From Eledone cirrhosa (lineage: Eukaryota; Mollusca; Cephalopoda; Octopoda; Eledonidae): a DNA stretch of 64,000 bases. The stretch lies in NCBI GenBank assembly GCA_964016885.1, contig OZ024743.1:125542612-125606611 (forward strand). The letters are read 5' to 3'. The notes beneath the pieces are model-generated. The model was given only the letters and a program-made list of their open reading frames with translations. It was not told where the DNA came from and made no database searches. Of this stretch, positions 21,562 through 33,000 are shown one piece after another (within the stretch, counting starts at the first letter, position 1; every line of letters starts with the position of its first letter). Position numbers and translations under genes: made by a program.

Positions 21562-21706
21562 TTAAAGTAATTACCAAATACATTTTTACATAAAATATTG
21601 ATATACAATCATTTCGTCCCTTATAGGGACTTATCAAAATCAATCATTCATAAGCAAATATCTCATTAATATTTAATGTGAAAATGTATTTGGTAATTAC
21701 TTTAAT
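21562..21706. mobile_element. Short hairpin MITE
   Basis: 'taaagtaattaccaaataca' pairs with 'tgtatttggtaattacttta' at the other end, with 'tttttacat' / 'atgtgaaaa' continuing the arms. 145 bp. Confidence 0.7.
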
Positions 21707-21718
21707 AATAATAATAAT

Positions 21719-22465
21719 AATGAAATTATTGTGTAAAGTGCTCGGGTGCACTACAACTCGTCAAAGGTGGTGTATGTATAGTACATAGAATAATATACAA
21801 ATGTCAGGCAAGTGAATAGTGTATGAGTCATGATATATATGTGTGTATGTGTATGGAGGGGGAATATTAGGTGTAGTGTTGGCGAATCTCAGGAAGCATG
21901 GAGGTTTTAAAGGATGCAGTGTCTCGACAGCGAACAACTGATGCAGGGAGTTTGTTCCATGCTTCAGCAACTCTGAGCGTGAAAAAATGTTTCCGAAAGT
22001 CATGGGAACTGTGCTGTTTCTGACTTTGTGGGCATGTCCACGTGTATTAGACACATGGAAATCAAAAAGGTACTCTGGGTTGTTGTTAGCAAAATGGTTA
22101 ATAATTTTGTTTACCAAGTCAGTTGCCAGACGTCGGAGCTTCAATGTATGGATATATCCCAAGGCGTTCAGAATATGGTAGATGCCTGATAGAGGGTATT
22201 CGCTTGGTTGCACATCTCTGAACAGTTTCCAGGCGGTCAATGTTCTGAGAAAGATAGGGGTTCCAGACTGGTGATGCAAATTCTAAGTGTGGCCGCACCA
22301 TAGCTATGTACAGCTTTACAGGTCTTGCTGAGTGATGCTAAGACAGCCTTGCCCTTTTCGACAATTTTAGAGACGTGCTTCGTCCAACGCAAATCGCTGC
22401 TGACCGTAATGCCCATGTCACGTTCACAAGAAGACTTCGTGTTGTGGAGGGATAGGGTTAACATA
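21719..22465 (-). mobile_element. 5'-truncated CR1-like LINE
   Basis: The C-terminal RT/thumb region reads in broken frames: 'CERDMGITVSSDLRWTKHV', then 'MVRPHLEFASPVWNPYL' with 'RLETVQRCATKRI', then 'LRRLATDLVNKIINH' with 'FRNIFSRSELL'-like text. 'EKDLGV...SSDL' and 'VRPHLEYASPVWNP' are typical of CR1/Jockey-type LINEs. The 3' UTR reaches 'gaaattattgtgtaaagtgc'. A second fragment lies at 31919 on the other strand. Confidence 0.75.
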
Positions 22466-22477
22466 TATATAGTGAAG

Positions 22478-22695
22478 GCTACCCATCTAGGAGAGTAGAC
22501 ACTCCAATTAAAAACTGATACAGGGTGGAAAGGACTTTCAAGTCCAGTAAGACAACCTCTCTAGTGCCGGTAGCATGAAAAATGCACCTAGTCCACGCTG
22601 TATAGTGGCTGGTGATAGGAAAGTCATCCAGTCAAAATATGGAAAGCACAGTCCAACTCATGCAAGCATAGAAAAACAGGCGTATAAACGATGAT
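22478..22695 (+). mobile_element. LINE 3' tail fragment
   Basis: 'acaacctctctagtgccggt', 'ctagtccacgctgtatagtg' and 'ccaactcatgcaagcataga'. Confidence 0.65.
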
Positions 22696-23146
<451 letters not shown>

Positions 23147-23171
23147 GAGAAAGTCTTTTTGAGGTGTATGC

Positions 23172-23215
23172 TAGAGACGTGCTTCGTCCAACGCAAATCG
23201 CTGCTGACCGTAATG
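23172..23215 (-). repeat. 44-bp copy of a CR1-like LINE segment
   Basis: 'agagacgtgcttcgtccaac' through 'gctgaccgtaatgc' looks identical to about 22371-22414. An isolated internal LINE piece next to a microsatellite. Confidence 0.8.
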
Positions 23216-23329
23216 CATGTGCGGTACACTTATTTTAAGCACCTCTCGATGTATTGCATACATACATATATCTGTGTGTGTTACATGGTTTACGCATCTC
23301 TTCCTGATTTTCCTATGTACTGCCATCCA

Positions 23330-23590
23330 TCATCATCGTCGTCATCATCATCACCATCATTGTCATTATCACCACCACCATTGTTTTTCCATGCTTTCAT
23401 GGGTAGGATGGGTTAGAATCCTCTCCAGCACAACATTCCTACACTAGTCTCTTTCTTTTGTTATCTCTGTTGAATTCAACATCCTGAGATCTACTCTCAC
23501 CACTTTTACACAGATATCTCAGCTTACCTCTACCACATCTTCCTTCCACATGGAACTTCTGGCAATTCTTCATCATAATGAAGTATTTAA
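23330..23590 (-). mobile_element. PHD-finger LINE family 3' end, minus strand
   Basis: A CATCAT tract, 'ttttccatgctttcatgggt', 'agatctactctcaccacttt' and 'cttccttccacatggaactt' form the reverse complement of the 15100-15300 region of the older LINE copy. Confidence 0.65.
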
Positions 23591-24333
23591 ATTGATACAT
23601 TTATCTGAAGGTAACAATTTGGCAGAGTCATTAGGAGTGTCAAATAAAAAATGTCTCAGAATTTGTTCCAACTCACTGCACTTTTAAGGCTGAATAAGCA
23701 CCGGCTTAATGTTGGAGTTAACTCACTCCTGCCAGTTCTCCCCCCCCCCACTCTCTCTCTCTCAAATTGGCTGTTCTGACATGGAGATGGATGGGTTCCT
23801 CAATGTTTCAAATTGCCATACTACACAGTATGTCAGGACTATGTCCAATATTCACAGGTTTTCACTCTTTGCGGGTGCTCTAGAAACGTTACCCCCCACG
23901 AATACCGGGATACTACTGTATATCTACAACATAATATTGATATCTCTTTCTATATTCCTTCTCTCATTACCCACAGTCAACATATTCTTATTAACAAGAG
24001 TTTGATTCAGGTCTGTATGTTCATTGCTAGTTTTTAGTCTGGAGTTCTTTAGAAAATGTATATCCACTAAAATATTGTTTACAAAAACGTTTTAGATATT
24101 AATCTATATTTAAAACCATTAATGAATTATTAAAATAGATATTAGCTATTTAATAGCTTTTAAAATAGTAAATTACACAAGGCTTTTATGCTGATGTTGT
24201 TTAGTGATCTGAAAAATTTATGGAATTTTGTCATGAGCTAAATATTTTATAAAAATTCTAATTTAAGAATATCATTAATATTATCAGAATTTATAGGCGA
24301 TAAATTCTTATCATTGTCTGTTAGTAATCAATA
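23591..24333. other. Unassigned AT-rich DNA
   Basis: C9 run near 23742 and a CT run near 23751. The 98- and 74-codon frames here look random. Confidence 0.4.
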
Positions 24334-24573
24334 TTAACTTTTTTTATCCCAACTTTTCCTAGATTCAATGATACAAAACTAATTGTATTAAAGTATTTAA
24401 ATTTATCTAAAAACCTTCCATCATAATTTTATTTAAGAACCTTATGCCAAACATAAGCTTAATGAGAAAGTTGGTTTTATTACTAAATCCCTTCAAATTC
24501 TTGATTATTTTCAAAATTACTTGAAAATCATTTGCAATGTCTCCCATTAGAAATATGGTAATGAAAAAGTTAG
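24334..24573 (+). mobile_element. TTAA MITE, copy 5
   Basis: 'ttaactttttttatcccaac' start; 'catcataattttatttaaga' middle; 'cattagaaatatggtaatga' end. Confidence 0.65.
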
Positions 24574-24595
24574 ATTTATTATAAACAAATGGGGG

Positions 24596-24817
24596 TGCCT
24601 GTGGTGGAATGGCAGAATTGTTAGTGTTGGACAAAAGGCCTTGTATAATTTCTTCCAGCTTTTTACATCCTGAGTTCAAATTCCACTGAGCTCAGCTTTT
24701 TTTCATCCTTCCAGGGTCAATAAAATAAAGCACTAGCCAAGTACTGTGGTTGATATAATTCACTGCTCTCTTACCCTCAAATTTCTGGCATTGTGTCTAT
24801 TTAAGAAATTGTTATTC
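24596..24817 (+). mobile_element. Old-subfamily SINE
   Basis: 'ggtggaatggcagaattgtt' head, 'gagttcaaattccactgag' B-box, 'caataaaataaagcactagc' body and the long 3' part. Confidence 0.75.
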
Positions 24818-24878
24818 TTTACATTGTTTTTTCTGATAATATATATTTTTACTATTATTTTCTTCTTAGTTTGAATTG

Positions 24879-25950
24879 TTCAATCCTTTTATTGCTGTAT
24901 TTTTAATGAAAGATACTGTCTGATTTTCAAATAAGAATTTAGAAGAATTTAATAATATGTTTAACTTTCTCATTATTTAACTGCCACAGGAAGGGTCCAT
25001 ATAAGTGGTTGATAGCTTCTGCTATCTAGGTGACTTAATTAGTAGTGGAGGAGGGTGTTCAGAGAGCATAATAGCTAGAATCAGAATAGGATGGAAGAAG
25101 TTTAGAGAGCTACTCCTACTGTTTCTCCTTACGTACAAAAGGACAACTGTATGACACTTGTGTGTGAAGTGTGATGCTGCATGCTAGTAAAACATGGGTA
25201 GTGATTGTAGTAGGCATGTGTAGACTGGAGAGAAATGAAGCAGCCATGCTTTGTTGGATGTGCAATGTCAATGTGAGAGAAAGGCAGAGCTTGGATGAAA
25301 TTAGGGAAAAGCTGGGTTTAAGTGGAATTCAAGATGGTGTGCAGGAGAGAAAACTGCATTGGTACGGACATGTGATGTACATGGATGACGATCGATGGAT
25401 GAAGAAGTGCCAGGAAATGCCAGTGAAAGGAAGCCACAGTAGAACCAAGAAAGACCAGGTCAGCAGTGGTGAATGCTGACCTCAAATCGCTGAGACTCAC
25501 AGAGGAGATGACAAAGAAACACGGCGAGTGGAGAGATGCTATGCTGAGAAGGACACATCCAACTCATACAAGCATGGAAAAATGGACGTAAAAATAATGA
25601 TGATGATGTTTGAAGCATAGCTTGATAAACATCCTTTCTTAAAACTATAGTGGAAGATTTGTAGATAAATGTAAACACTCCAAAATAAATTGATTTTGGA
25701 TATTAAAAAGGTTATTTACACATTCTGTAACTTTGTGTGAAGCTTCCATTACACTGCTATGGCTCTCATCCTGCCCAACCATTGAAGCAATTAGCTCTTC
25801 TATGTTAAAGAAACTGTGGAGATCATTTTGTGAAGTTTATTAAAAATAGATTATAGAATTAAATCCAAGCATTTTGGGATGCACACATTTCAAACAGTTT
25901 TTATATTGAAATAGGGCCAGTTTCAGGTGGTTTGGTATCAAAAGAGTTAA
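24879..25950 (-). mobile_element. TTAA MITE, copy 6, split by LINE insertion
   Basis: The left part 24879-24988 ('caatccttttattgctgtat') and right parts at 25640-25690 and 25900-25950 ('ggtttggtatcaaaagagtt') belong to one MITE opened by the LINE copy at 24990-25610. So this MITE predates that LINE copy. Confidence 0.6.
24990..25610 (+). mobile_element. PHD-finger LINE family, 3' fragment
   Basis: 'gtggttgatagcttctgcta' (the VDSF.YLGD region), 'tagtggaggagggtgttcag', 'LERNEAAMLCWMCNVNVRER' encoded near 25230-25290, 'catccaactcatacaagcat' and 'atgatgatgatg' at the end. 5'-truncated just before the YLGD motif. Confidence 0.8.
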
Positions 25951-26170
25951 ACTTATGTTATGCACAGTTAAACACAGATATGGAAAGAGGTGAAGAGGAC
26001 GTCCCAAGGTGAACTGGCAGCAGACAATTGACAGAAACCTGAAACCAGTCAACAAAAGTTGGAACAATGTATTGATAGATGCAGCTGACTATGGATATTG
26101 GAGCACTTTGGCTGCCTTATGTGTCTCAAGATGCATGAGGTTCTTAGCTAGAGATTATTGGCATCACAAT
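25951..26170 (+). mobile_element. LINE C-terminal scrap
   Basis: Translation at 25990-26140 gives 'RGRPKVNWQQTIDRNL', 'SWNNVLIDAADYGYW' and 'LAALCVSR'. The 'GRP..W...ID.DL' pattern is the usual end of LINE ORF2 proteins. Confidence 0.55.
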
Positions 26171-26475
26171 ATCATAACAGTTTGTTGTTAGGAAAAACTT
26201 TGAAGAAAGGAGATATGTATGCTGTGTGTTTATCTGAAAAGAATTTCATATGCAAGTTATATTAGAACAAGTTCATTTATGCTGATCTGTATCAATAGCA
26301 TACATTTGGTGATACTTAAGATGGTTTATGATTAAAATCCCCATTAAGTCTGCAGCAATCGACCAGGAAAGTGATATACTTGAGAAAAGGTTATGTTTGA
26401 TTGCTGTCTTGAAATGAGATTAACTAGAGTTAAGTCAAATATCTTATGTAACAGGGAGATGACAGCAACAACAAC
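26171..26475. other. Unassigned DNA
   Basis: No motif recognised. Confidence 0.4.
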
Positions 26476-26625
26476 AGGGCAGTGAATTTGTAGAGTTAGT
26501 AGAGTGTAGTAGATGCTTTGCAATATTTGTTCTGACTCTTTGCACACTGAGTCCAAATCCTGCTGAGGTCAACTTTGCCTTTCATCCTTTCATAGTTGAT
26601 AAAAAATAAAGTGCCAGTCCAGCGC
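26476..26625 (+). mobile_element. Old-subfamily SINE, 3'-truncated
   Basis: 'agggcagtgaatttgtagag' head, 'gagtccaaatcctgctgagg' B-box, 'aataaagtgccagtccag' end. Confidence 0.65.
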
Positions 26626-27586
26626 AGCGGACAAAATCCCCACTGGAGTTCACATCCCCATCACCTGGCCCTTGATTGCTTTTTGCACAGTTTACTCTGT
26701 TGCAAGTATTTGGACCAAGTCTCTACTTTAAGGGTGTCTCCCTCCCTCTCACCCACCAGCCTCAGTCTTCTAAATAGTTTTAAAAAAAGTAAGAATAAAA
26801 AGCAGCAATGCAGTTATTTGGAAAGAATGAGAATAAGTGATTAATGTGAATAAGAGAAATAAAACTTTGGTAATGTGAAGACAGGAGAAAAGAGAAATCT
26901 AATTTTAATGTTCACTAGAATTTCCATAGAAGATGTATTGCTTCTAAATAACAAACTGATATCATTTTCTCTTCTTTTTTACCTTTCATTTTATTTTTTC
27001 TTTAAATTTATTTTTTCTTTCCTTTTTTTTTTCTCTTTCTTATCTCTTCATTTCTCACTTCCTTAGAATTTTATGGGGTTTTTTTTAGTTTGACAGCAAG
27101 ACATCTAAAGAATATATTGTAGTATTTTGAAATATGAAAATATTGTGTGTAAAATTAGATTTTCTTAATTATAAAATTATCTGAGAGGCACATTTTTTTA
27201 ATATGTCTGAAGTATAAATATAAGTTTGTGTTGCTTTAATTGTGGTAATGATAGTTATAACAAACAATTTAAGGGTATTTTCCCTGCTAAGACAGAGGGC
27301 TGGGTTGACTTGGTAGCCTATGTGATGGGCTTCATACTCTTTATGAGGTCAGTTTTGAGTTTACAGTTGGATGCCCTTTTTGGTGTCAACCTTTAAGTTG
27401 CCTTTTATAACTCACAGGAATTCTAAACAGGTAATAATTGTTAGTTCCAATTTAATGTTTTTGATTCATTCAAAATCGTCAAATCTTAACTTAAAGACAG
27501 TAATATTTGATCAAACAAGCATATCCAGCTTTGGCAAAGTCAGTTGGGTTTGGATAGAATATCTTGTGTTATTTTCTCTGGCTCCC
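26626..27586. other. Unassigned DNA with T-rich tract
   Basis: Pyrimidine-rich run at 26960-27060. A possible reversed LINE-tail scrap near 27360-27385 ('ttggatgccctttttggtgt'). No gene. Confidence 0.4.
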
Positions 27587-27775
27587 TGCACTTGAAGTTC
27601 AAATCCTGCCGAGGTCAGTTTTGCCTTTCATCCATTTGAGGTTGATATAAAGTACCAGTCCAGGGCATAGGATTGGTAGAACTGCTAGAAAATCAGATGA
27701 GATGCATTGCAACATCTCTTCCAACAATTTGCATTATGAATTCAAATCCCACCTGGGGTCAGGGCTTTTCACCCA
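27587..27775 (+). mobile_element. Two abutting SINE fragments
   Basis: First piece with 'gaagttcaaatcctgccgag'; second with 'gggcataggattggtagaac' head and 'gaattcaaatcccacctgg' B-box. Confidence 0.6.
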
Positions 27776-27934
27776 ACTATGACACCATAATTGATTATGA
27801 AAGCTAAAATAGGTGAAGGAGGATTGTGGCCATTTGCTACTGCTGTCAAACGATGATGATGATGATGATGATATCTTTCATAGTCAGAAAATTACCCATC
27901 AAACTGTTTAGGTAAACCTATTTCTGTTACTTTT
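27776..27934 (+). repeat. (GAT)n tract and LINE-tail scrap
   Basis: 'tgtcaaacgatgatgatgat' near 27845 has the usual LINE 3' context (cgATGATG). Confidence 0.5.
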
Positions 27935-28260
27935 ATAATCATAATTATGACCATTTTATGTCTGCTTTCCATACTGCGGTGGGCTAAAGAAATTGACACA
28001 AATTCATTCTTATTCAAAGTTACTGCCCTCATAAGAGCTCAGAGGAACAAGTCTTGCTTGGACATTCTATTTTTGGCATGGTTTCTATGTTCAGATGCCC
28101 TTCCTAGCACCAACCATTTTACAATGTGTAATTGATGCATTTTATTGAGAAATTGTTATGTGCTCAGCAAAACTAACAGGCTCTCTCAACCCTATGTTGT
28201 TGGTGTTCAATTGCTAGCCACTTCCTAGAGTGTACTGTGTGTGTTTTGTCATGACTCCAG
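27935..28260 (-). mobile_element. LINE 3' tail fragment, minus strand
   Basis: 'tgtctgctttccatactgcg', 'tttctatgttcagatgccct' and 'ccaaccattttacaatgtgt'. Confidence 0.6.
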
Positions 28261-28462
28261 TACTAGTGAGGTTGTCTTGAATCTTGTCTCCATTCATTTA
28301 AAGCAACATAGACACGAGGATGAATAGGAAAGAGAACTATTTTTTTGGTTATCATATTAACATATTAGTATTATAAATGCTAGAGATTAAGTATTTCAAC
28401 AGGAAATATAATATAGTTTGCTGTAGGAGTTGTATTGTTTGTTAGAACAACCACTATATTCA

Positions 28463-28594
28463 TTAACCCTCTCATACCAAACTACTTGAAATTACCCTTG
28501 GTTCTACATTACAAGGCCATTTATCTTGAAATGTTCATATTCAAATTAAAAGCTTCCATCATAATTTTATGTAAGAGACATTGTTAAGTTGTAT
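28463..28594 (+). mobile_element. TTAA MITE, copy 7, 3' end lost
   Basis: 'ttaaccctctcataccaaac' to 'gtaagagacattgttaagtt'. Its 3' half is replaced by the LINE-tail insertion. Confidence 0.65.
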
Positions 28595-28605
28595 AGTTTG
28601 CTGAA

Positions 28606-28835
28606 ACAGCCTCTATCATCATCATCATTTAATGTTTGCTTTCCCTGCCAGCAAGGATTGGATAGGTCATTCCAGACAAAGTCAGTGCTTATCAGAGCTA
28701 CTGAACCCTCAGACAGACAGGGAGCCTGCATTTCTCTTACATTCCAACACTTTACAGAGTATACTGGGGACATTTTATTGTGACACTAGCACTACAGAGA
28801 TGACTGAAAGATCCACTATATTAGTTACATATAAA
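28606..28835 (-). mobile_element. LINE 3' tail fragment, minus strand
   Basis: CATCATCAT start, 'taatgtttgctttccctgcc', 'ggagcctgcatttctcttac', 'actttacagagtatactggg'. It lies inside duplication copy A only. Confidence 0.65.
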
Positions 28836-29199
28836 TCGTTAATGATACTTTTGGTTTTAATAAAACTGTGACACCTGCTAACTCTACTGAAATGTATTGG
28901 AAACTTGTAGTCTAAAATTATACTTCCAACTGAAGCAGGTGCATCTTTATGATTAATATCCTTTCAATTGCTACATCAGAAATATCAATGTAATACACAA
29001 ATACTGTAGTAGTTTCTAGAATAATTTAAAATACTGGCTCCTTCCCCTGTTTGTAAATCACCATCTGCATTTAGCATCAATTTTTCCTGTAAATGTTTAA
29101 AATAATTTGATATTAACAATTGCTAATGTTAGCAAACATGAACAATAGTAGCAGCATTGCTAACAGTATATTTTATTCATATGTAAACCATATATATAT

Positions 29200-29930
29200 A
29201 TATATATATGTTGGTATTATAATACTAAAGGGATTAGATATTCCAGCCAGGTAATAATTTCATTATTTGCTGTGGGAGTTGTATAGTTTATTAAGACAGT
29301 CATTATATTAGTTATATATAATCATTAACCCTTCTGATACCAAACTACTTGAAACCACCCATGGTTCTACAATATAAGCCAATTTATTTTAAAATGTTCA
29401 TATTTAAATTAAAAGCTTCCATCATAGTTTTATATAAGAGCCTTGAACACCAGTTTAATTATGAGATATTTAGAGTTAAATGTATATGTGGTGTGGTAAA
29501 TAAATATATACATATATATTAGGTCTGAACATAATGGAATCAAATTCCTATTGTCACTGCTTCCATCTCTCTTGCTCTCCCCATCTCTCACTATTATAAG
29601 TAAATGGGGACCCCACACACTGGCCACCCCACAACCCAGGCGAACTACTAAATCCCTCTAAATTCTTGACTATTTTCAAAATGGCTTTAATATTATTGGT
29701 ATTGTCTTTCATTAGAAATATGGTAATGAAAGGGTTAATAAAGCTGTGATATTTGCTAGCTAAACTGTAATTTATTGGAATTTGGTAGTCTAATGTTGTA
29801 ATATCAACGAAAGCAGCTGCATTCTGGGATTAATATCCTCATAACTACCTTATTAGAAATATCAGAGTGTAATACATAGCTACAATAGTATTTTCTAGAA
29901 TAATTTAAGATACTGCCTCCCTCCCTTGCT
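29200..29930 (+). repeat. Tandem segmental duplication, copy B
   Basis: Counterpart of copy A: 'tttgctgtgggagttgtata', 'aataaagctgtgatatttgc', 'gattaatatcc', 'tttctagaataatttaagat'. It keeps the MITE's 3' end and lacks the LINE tail, so the two copies picked up separate insertions. Confidence 0.7.
29325..29738 (+). mobile_element. TTAA MITE, copy 8, with about 200-bp insert
   Basis: 'ttaacccttctgataccaaa' to 'ggtaatgaaagggttaa', the best-preserved ends. The insert near 29445-29645 ends 'gaccccacacactggccacc', which matches the 3' end of the GC-rich LINE at 46381. Confidence 0.8.
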
Positions 29931-29934
29931 TTTC

Positions 29935-30055
29935 ACTCGACTTGTAGTCATTTGTTCCAAGTCTCTGCTTTCTGAGTTCAAATCCCGTCAAGGTCCACTT
30001 TGCCTTTCATCTTTTCAAAGTCGATAAAGAAAGTACCAGACCAGTGCTAGTACAT
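29935..30055 (+). mobile_element. SINE fragment
   Basis: 'gagttcaaatcccgtcaagg' B-box and 'gtcgataaagaaagtaccag' body; the head is decayed. Confidence 0.65.
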
Positions 30056-30504
30056 CCCATTCTCCTTGTAGCTGTCACATCACGGATGTTCCATTGGATC
30101 AATGGCGGGAGGGTCTGAGGGTATCTGTGTCTGATCATGGGTGTGTGAGCACCTAAAGTTATTAGCAAAAGCATGATTCATACTTCCAGGTCAATTGTGA
30201 GTGACTGGTATAGTTTTTCAAAATTGTTTTTATATTATAACCATATACTCTCTATGTTCAAGCTTAAACAGTGTTGACGGTGAAATATATATATGTGTAT
30301 ATATGCCAATTGTACCTCGTTTAACATAGATGCACCATGTCCATGTGTGTCATAGGGTATATGGTGTAGAAAAGACCACATAATGAATATGGAGCCCACT
30401 AGGCTAAAGCCTGTTTTTATATGACCTTAAAATGCTTGTTGTTATATACACACAAACACATACCCACACATATGTATGAGTATATGTATAGATGTGGATG
30501 TATA
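30056..30504. other. Unassigned DNA
   Basis: TA/TG simple repeats near 30284-30305 and 30440-30515. No gene. Confidence 0.4.
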
Positions 30505-31200
30505 TATATATAAATGGAAAAGAATGAAACGAAATTTCATTTCTCACTCTTAGTACGGCTGATACCTAAATATAAGTATGTATACGTACATACATATATG
30601 TGTACAGGCGTACAGTAGTATGTATATATGTACATACATGCACACATATATATATGTACGTATGGGTTTACCGAACATTTATTATAATGTTCGGTTTGTT
30701 TGTAAACAAACAGCCCGAATTACGCCGTACAGTGTTCGGCAACCATCGTCGCCCTTTTGTTCAACACTGACACAGGAACGATGTACTAGTTTCAAGCTTA
30801 TTAGCTATCGTCAGCATCGTATACCATCCTGTCAGATGATTGAACGTTTGAAAGTATATATTTTCCTTATGCATATTAACGGCTGAGCAGCCTAATTTGC
30901 ATATCAAGTAAGTTAGTCGGCCGGGCGCACCAAAACGATAAATGGAAAAGAATGAAACGAAATTTCATTTCTCACTCTTAGTATGGCTGTTACTTAAATA
31001 TAGGTATGTATACATTTATCGTTTTCGGTGCACCCGGCCGACTAACTCACTTGATATGCAAATTAGGCTGCTCAGCCGTTAATATGCATAAGGAAAGTAT
31101 ATACTTTCAAACGTTCAATCATCTGACAGAAATGTATACGATGCTGACGATAGCTAATAAGCTTGAAACTAGTACATCGTTCCTGTGTCAGTGGAGTTTT
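30505..31200. mobile_element. Long inverted repeat with direct-repeat flank
   Basis: The arm at about 30765-30943 ('cactgacacaggaacgatgt' to 'ggccgggcgcaccaaaacga') is the near-perfect reverse complement of about 31014-31194 ('catttatcgttttcggtgca' to 'acatcgttcctgtgtcagtg'). The centre 30944-31013 starts 'aaatggaaaagaatgaaacg', and this roughly 80-bp segment also occurs directly at 30510-30590. The structure could fold into a hairpin of near 180 bp. The layout fits a fold-back transposon or a Penelope-like inverted copy; the class is unproven and no transposase or RT coding was seen. Confidence 0.75.
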
Positions 31201-31401
31201 GGGCATTTGCCAACATTCGTGGGAAAGGGTGAATTTTTGCGGGAGTCTGTGTATGCTTCCTGTCTCTGAATTAAAGCTTCACATAGGTGCTTGGTAACTC
31301 GCGGATTCATATTCATTTATTAATCTGAGGTTGTTCCATATATCCTCAGCTCATCCATACATAACGGTAAAAGAATTCAGGGCTAGAAGAACAGTAGTAA
31401 T
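31201..31401. other. Unassigned flank of the inverted repeat
   Basis: 'gtgaatttttgcgggagtct' and neighbouring sequence look like part of the same element but have no second copy here. Confidence 0.35.
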
Positions 31402-31503
31402 AATTGTTTCTACTTTTGGCACAAGGCCAGCAATTACCCAGTGCATTACTGGTACTTTATTTTATCGACCCCATAAGGATGAAAGGCAAAGTTAACCTCG
31501 GCG
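31402..31503 (-). mobile_element. 5'-truncated young SINE, minus strand
   Basis: 'aattgtttctacttttggca' to 'aagttaacctcggcggg'. Confidence 0.85.
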
Positions 31504-31727
31504 GGAAATGGCAGAGTTTGTTGGGGCTGTAAGGGCTGGAAGAAGAAAAGTAGTAGTAATAGTAGTAATAACAGAGTTTGCTGGGGTTGGTAATGGGTGG
31601 GGGACATGTTGCTGAGGTTTGATTGGTCGAATAGGCTATGGTGGTGTGAGGAGTGGGCGGGAGGGAAATTGTGAGATAGGTAGCCATCACGTGTATATCA
31701 TCATAGGAGATTTGGGTGAAATAATCC
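31504..31727. other. G-rich stretch with 'agtagtaat' repeats
   Basis: 'tttgttggggctg' near 31514 and 'tttgctggggttg' near 31576 are diverged copies. No gene. Confidence 0.4.
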
Positions 31728-31735
31728 GATGTCTG

Positions 31736-31773
<38 letters not shown>

Positions 31774-31781
31774 CAGACATC
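31728..31781. repeat. 54-bp palindrome around (TA)n
   Basis: GATGTCTGGAA and TTCCAGACATC flank a pure TA run. Confidence 0.9.
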
Positions 31782-31884
31782 CACACATTTCCAAGTATCC
31801 CTCTTATATATATATATCAACTAGAATATTCTACAGTGGATATGGCGCATGTCTCTCAGACATGACAACCCTTAATTTAATTTT

Positions 31885-31885
<1 letters not shown>

Positions 31886-31918
<33 letters not shown>
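31886..31918. repeat. (TA)n microsatellite
   Basis: Pure TA run at the left border of the next LINE. Confidence 0.9.
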
Positions 31919-32400
31919 CTTACATAGGTTTCGGCCAGTATAGGCCCAGGCCATATCTAACTTAAAAGCACCACCTGATATATGGTAAACACCCACCAAA
32001 TTGTTAACCATCTTGCCAACAACAACCCTGAGTACCTTTTTGATTTCCATGTGTCTAACACACGTGAGCATGCCCACAAAGTCAGAAAACAGTACAGTTC
32101 CCATGAATTTCAGAAACATTTTTTCACGCTCAGAGTTGCTGAAGCATGGAACAAACTACCTGCATCGGTTGTTAGCTGTCGAGACACTGCTTCTTTTTAC
32201 GGCCTCCATGCTTCCCGAGATTCGCCAACACTACACCTAATGTTCCCCCTCCATACACATACACAAATGTATATCATGACTCATACACTATTCACTTGCC
32301 TGGCATCAGTGTATTATTCTATGTACTATACATGCACCTTTGACGAGTTGTGCACCTGAGCACTTTACACAATAATTTCATTATATTATATTATATTATA
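31919..32400 (+). mobile_element. CR1-like LINE 3' fragment, second copy
   Basis: 'ggtttcggccagtata' precedes coding scraps 'QIVNHLANNNPEYLFDFHVS' and 'FFTLRVAEAWNKLPASVVS', typical of the LINE end. The 3' UTR 'gagcactttacacaataatt' matches the reversed end near 21725. It ends in a TATAT tract. Confidence 0.75.
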
Positions 32401-32410
32401 TATATATATC

Positions 32411-32660
32411 TTCACCATTGTCATTTATCTGTTTATCCATGCTGCAATGGTTTTGACAGGTCATTACAAATCAAGTTGTTACTCTTAATCCAAGCTTCAG
32501 ACTTCCTAGATGGGTCATGGAGCTATGTCTCATTGATATGCATTCCTCTTTTGGCATGTTTTCTGCAGTTAGATGCCCTCTATGGTGATACTTTTTTTTA
32601 TATGTATTGTATTGTGATTTTTAGTGGGTGTAGGACTTGAAGACTCTCCCAAGTAACACA
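32411..32660 (-). mobile_element. LINE 3' tail fragment, minus strand
   Basis: 'tgtttatccatgctgcaatg', 'tttctgcagttagatgccct'; 3' part decayed. Confidence 0.55.
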
Positions 32661-32814
32661 AATTCTAACTACGCCACTGAATCTACGACTACATTATTCA
32701 TTCAATGTCCTTTTTATAGGTTGGGGCTGTTATTTCTAGCATATCAAGTGGCTCCCTTGTTGGTTTGTTCTCTTTTATATTGTCTATAATTTTACTTTTT
32801 CTTATATATATTAT
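32661..32814. other. Unassigned DNA
   Basis: AT-rich, no motif. Confidence 0.4.
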
Positions 32815-33000
32815 TAATTGGGAGTATCAGTAGAGGGTCGGATGCCATGCTTTGACGCATAGAGTTACGCCCCTTTCCATTCTGAGTTCAAATCCCGCCG
32901 AGGTTAACTTTGCCTTTCATCCTTACGGGGTCGATAAAATAAAGTACCAGTAATGCACTGGGTAATTGCTGGCCTTGTGCCAAAAGTAGAAACTATTATT
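32815..33000 (+). mobile_element. Young SINE, nearly full length
   Basis: 'ttgggagtatcagtagaggg' head, 'gagttcaaatcccgccgagg' B-box, complete body and 'aactattatta' end. Confidence 0.9.

Larger units (their letters stand above)
28376..29040 (+). repeat. Tandem segmental duplication, copy A
   Basis: Shares order with copy B (29200-29930): 'tttgctgtaggagttgtatt', then a TTAA MITE, then 'aataaaactgtgacacctgc', 'gattaatatcc' and 'tttctagaataatttaaaat'. Copy A is interrupted by a LINE tail at 28606-28835. Confidence 0.7.
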
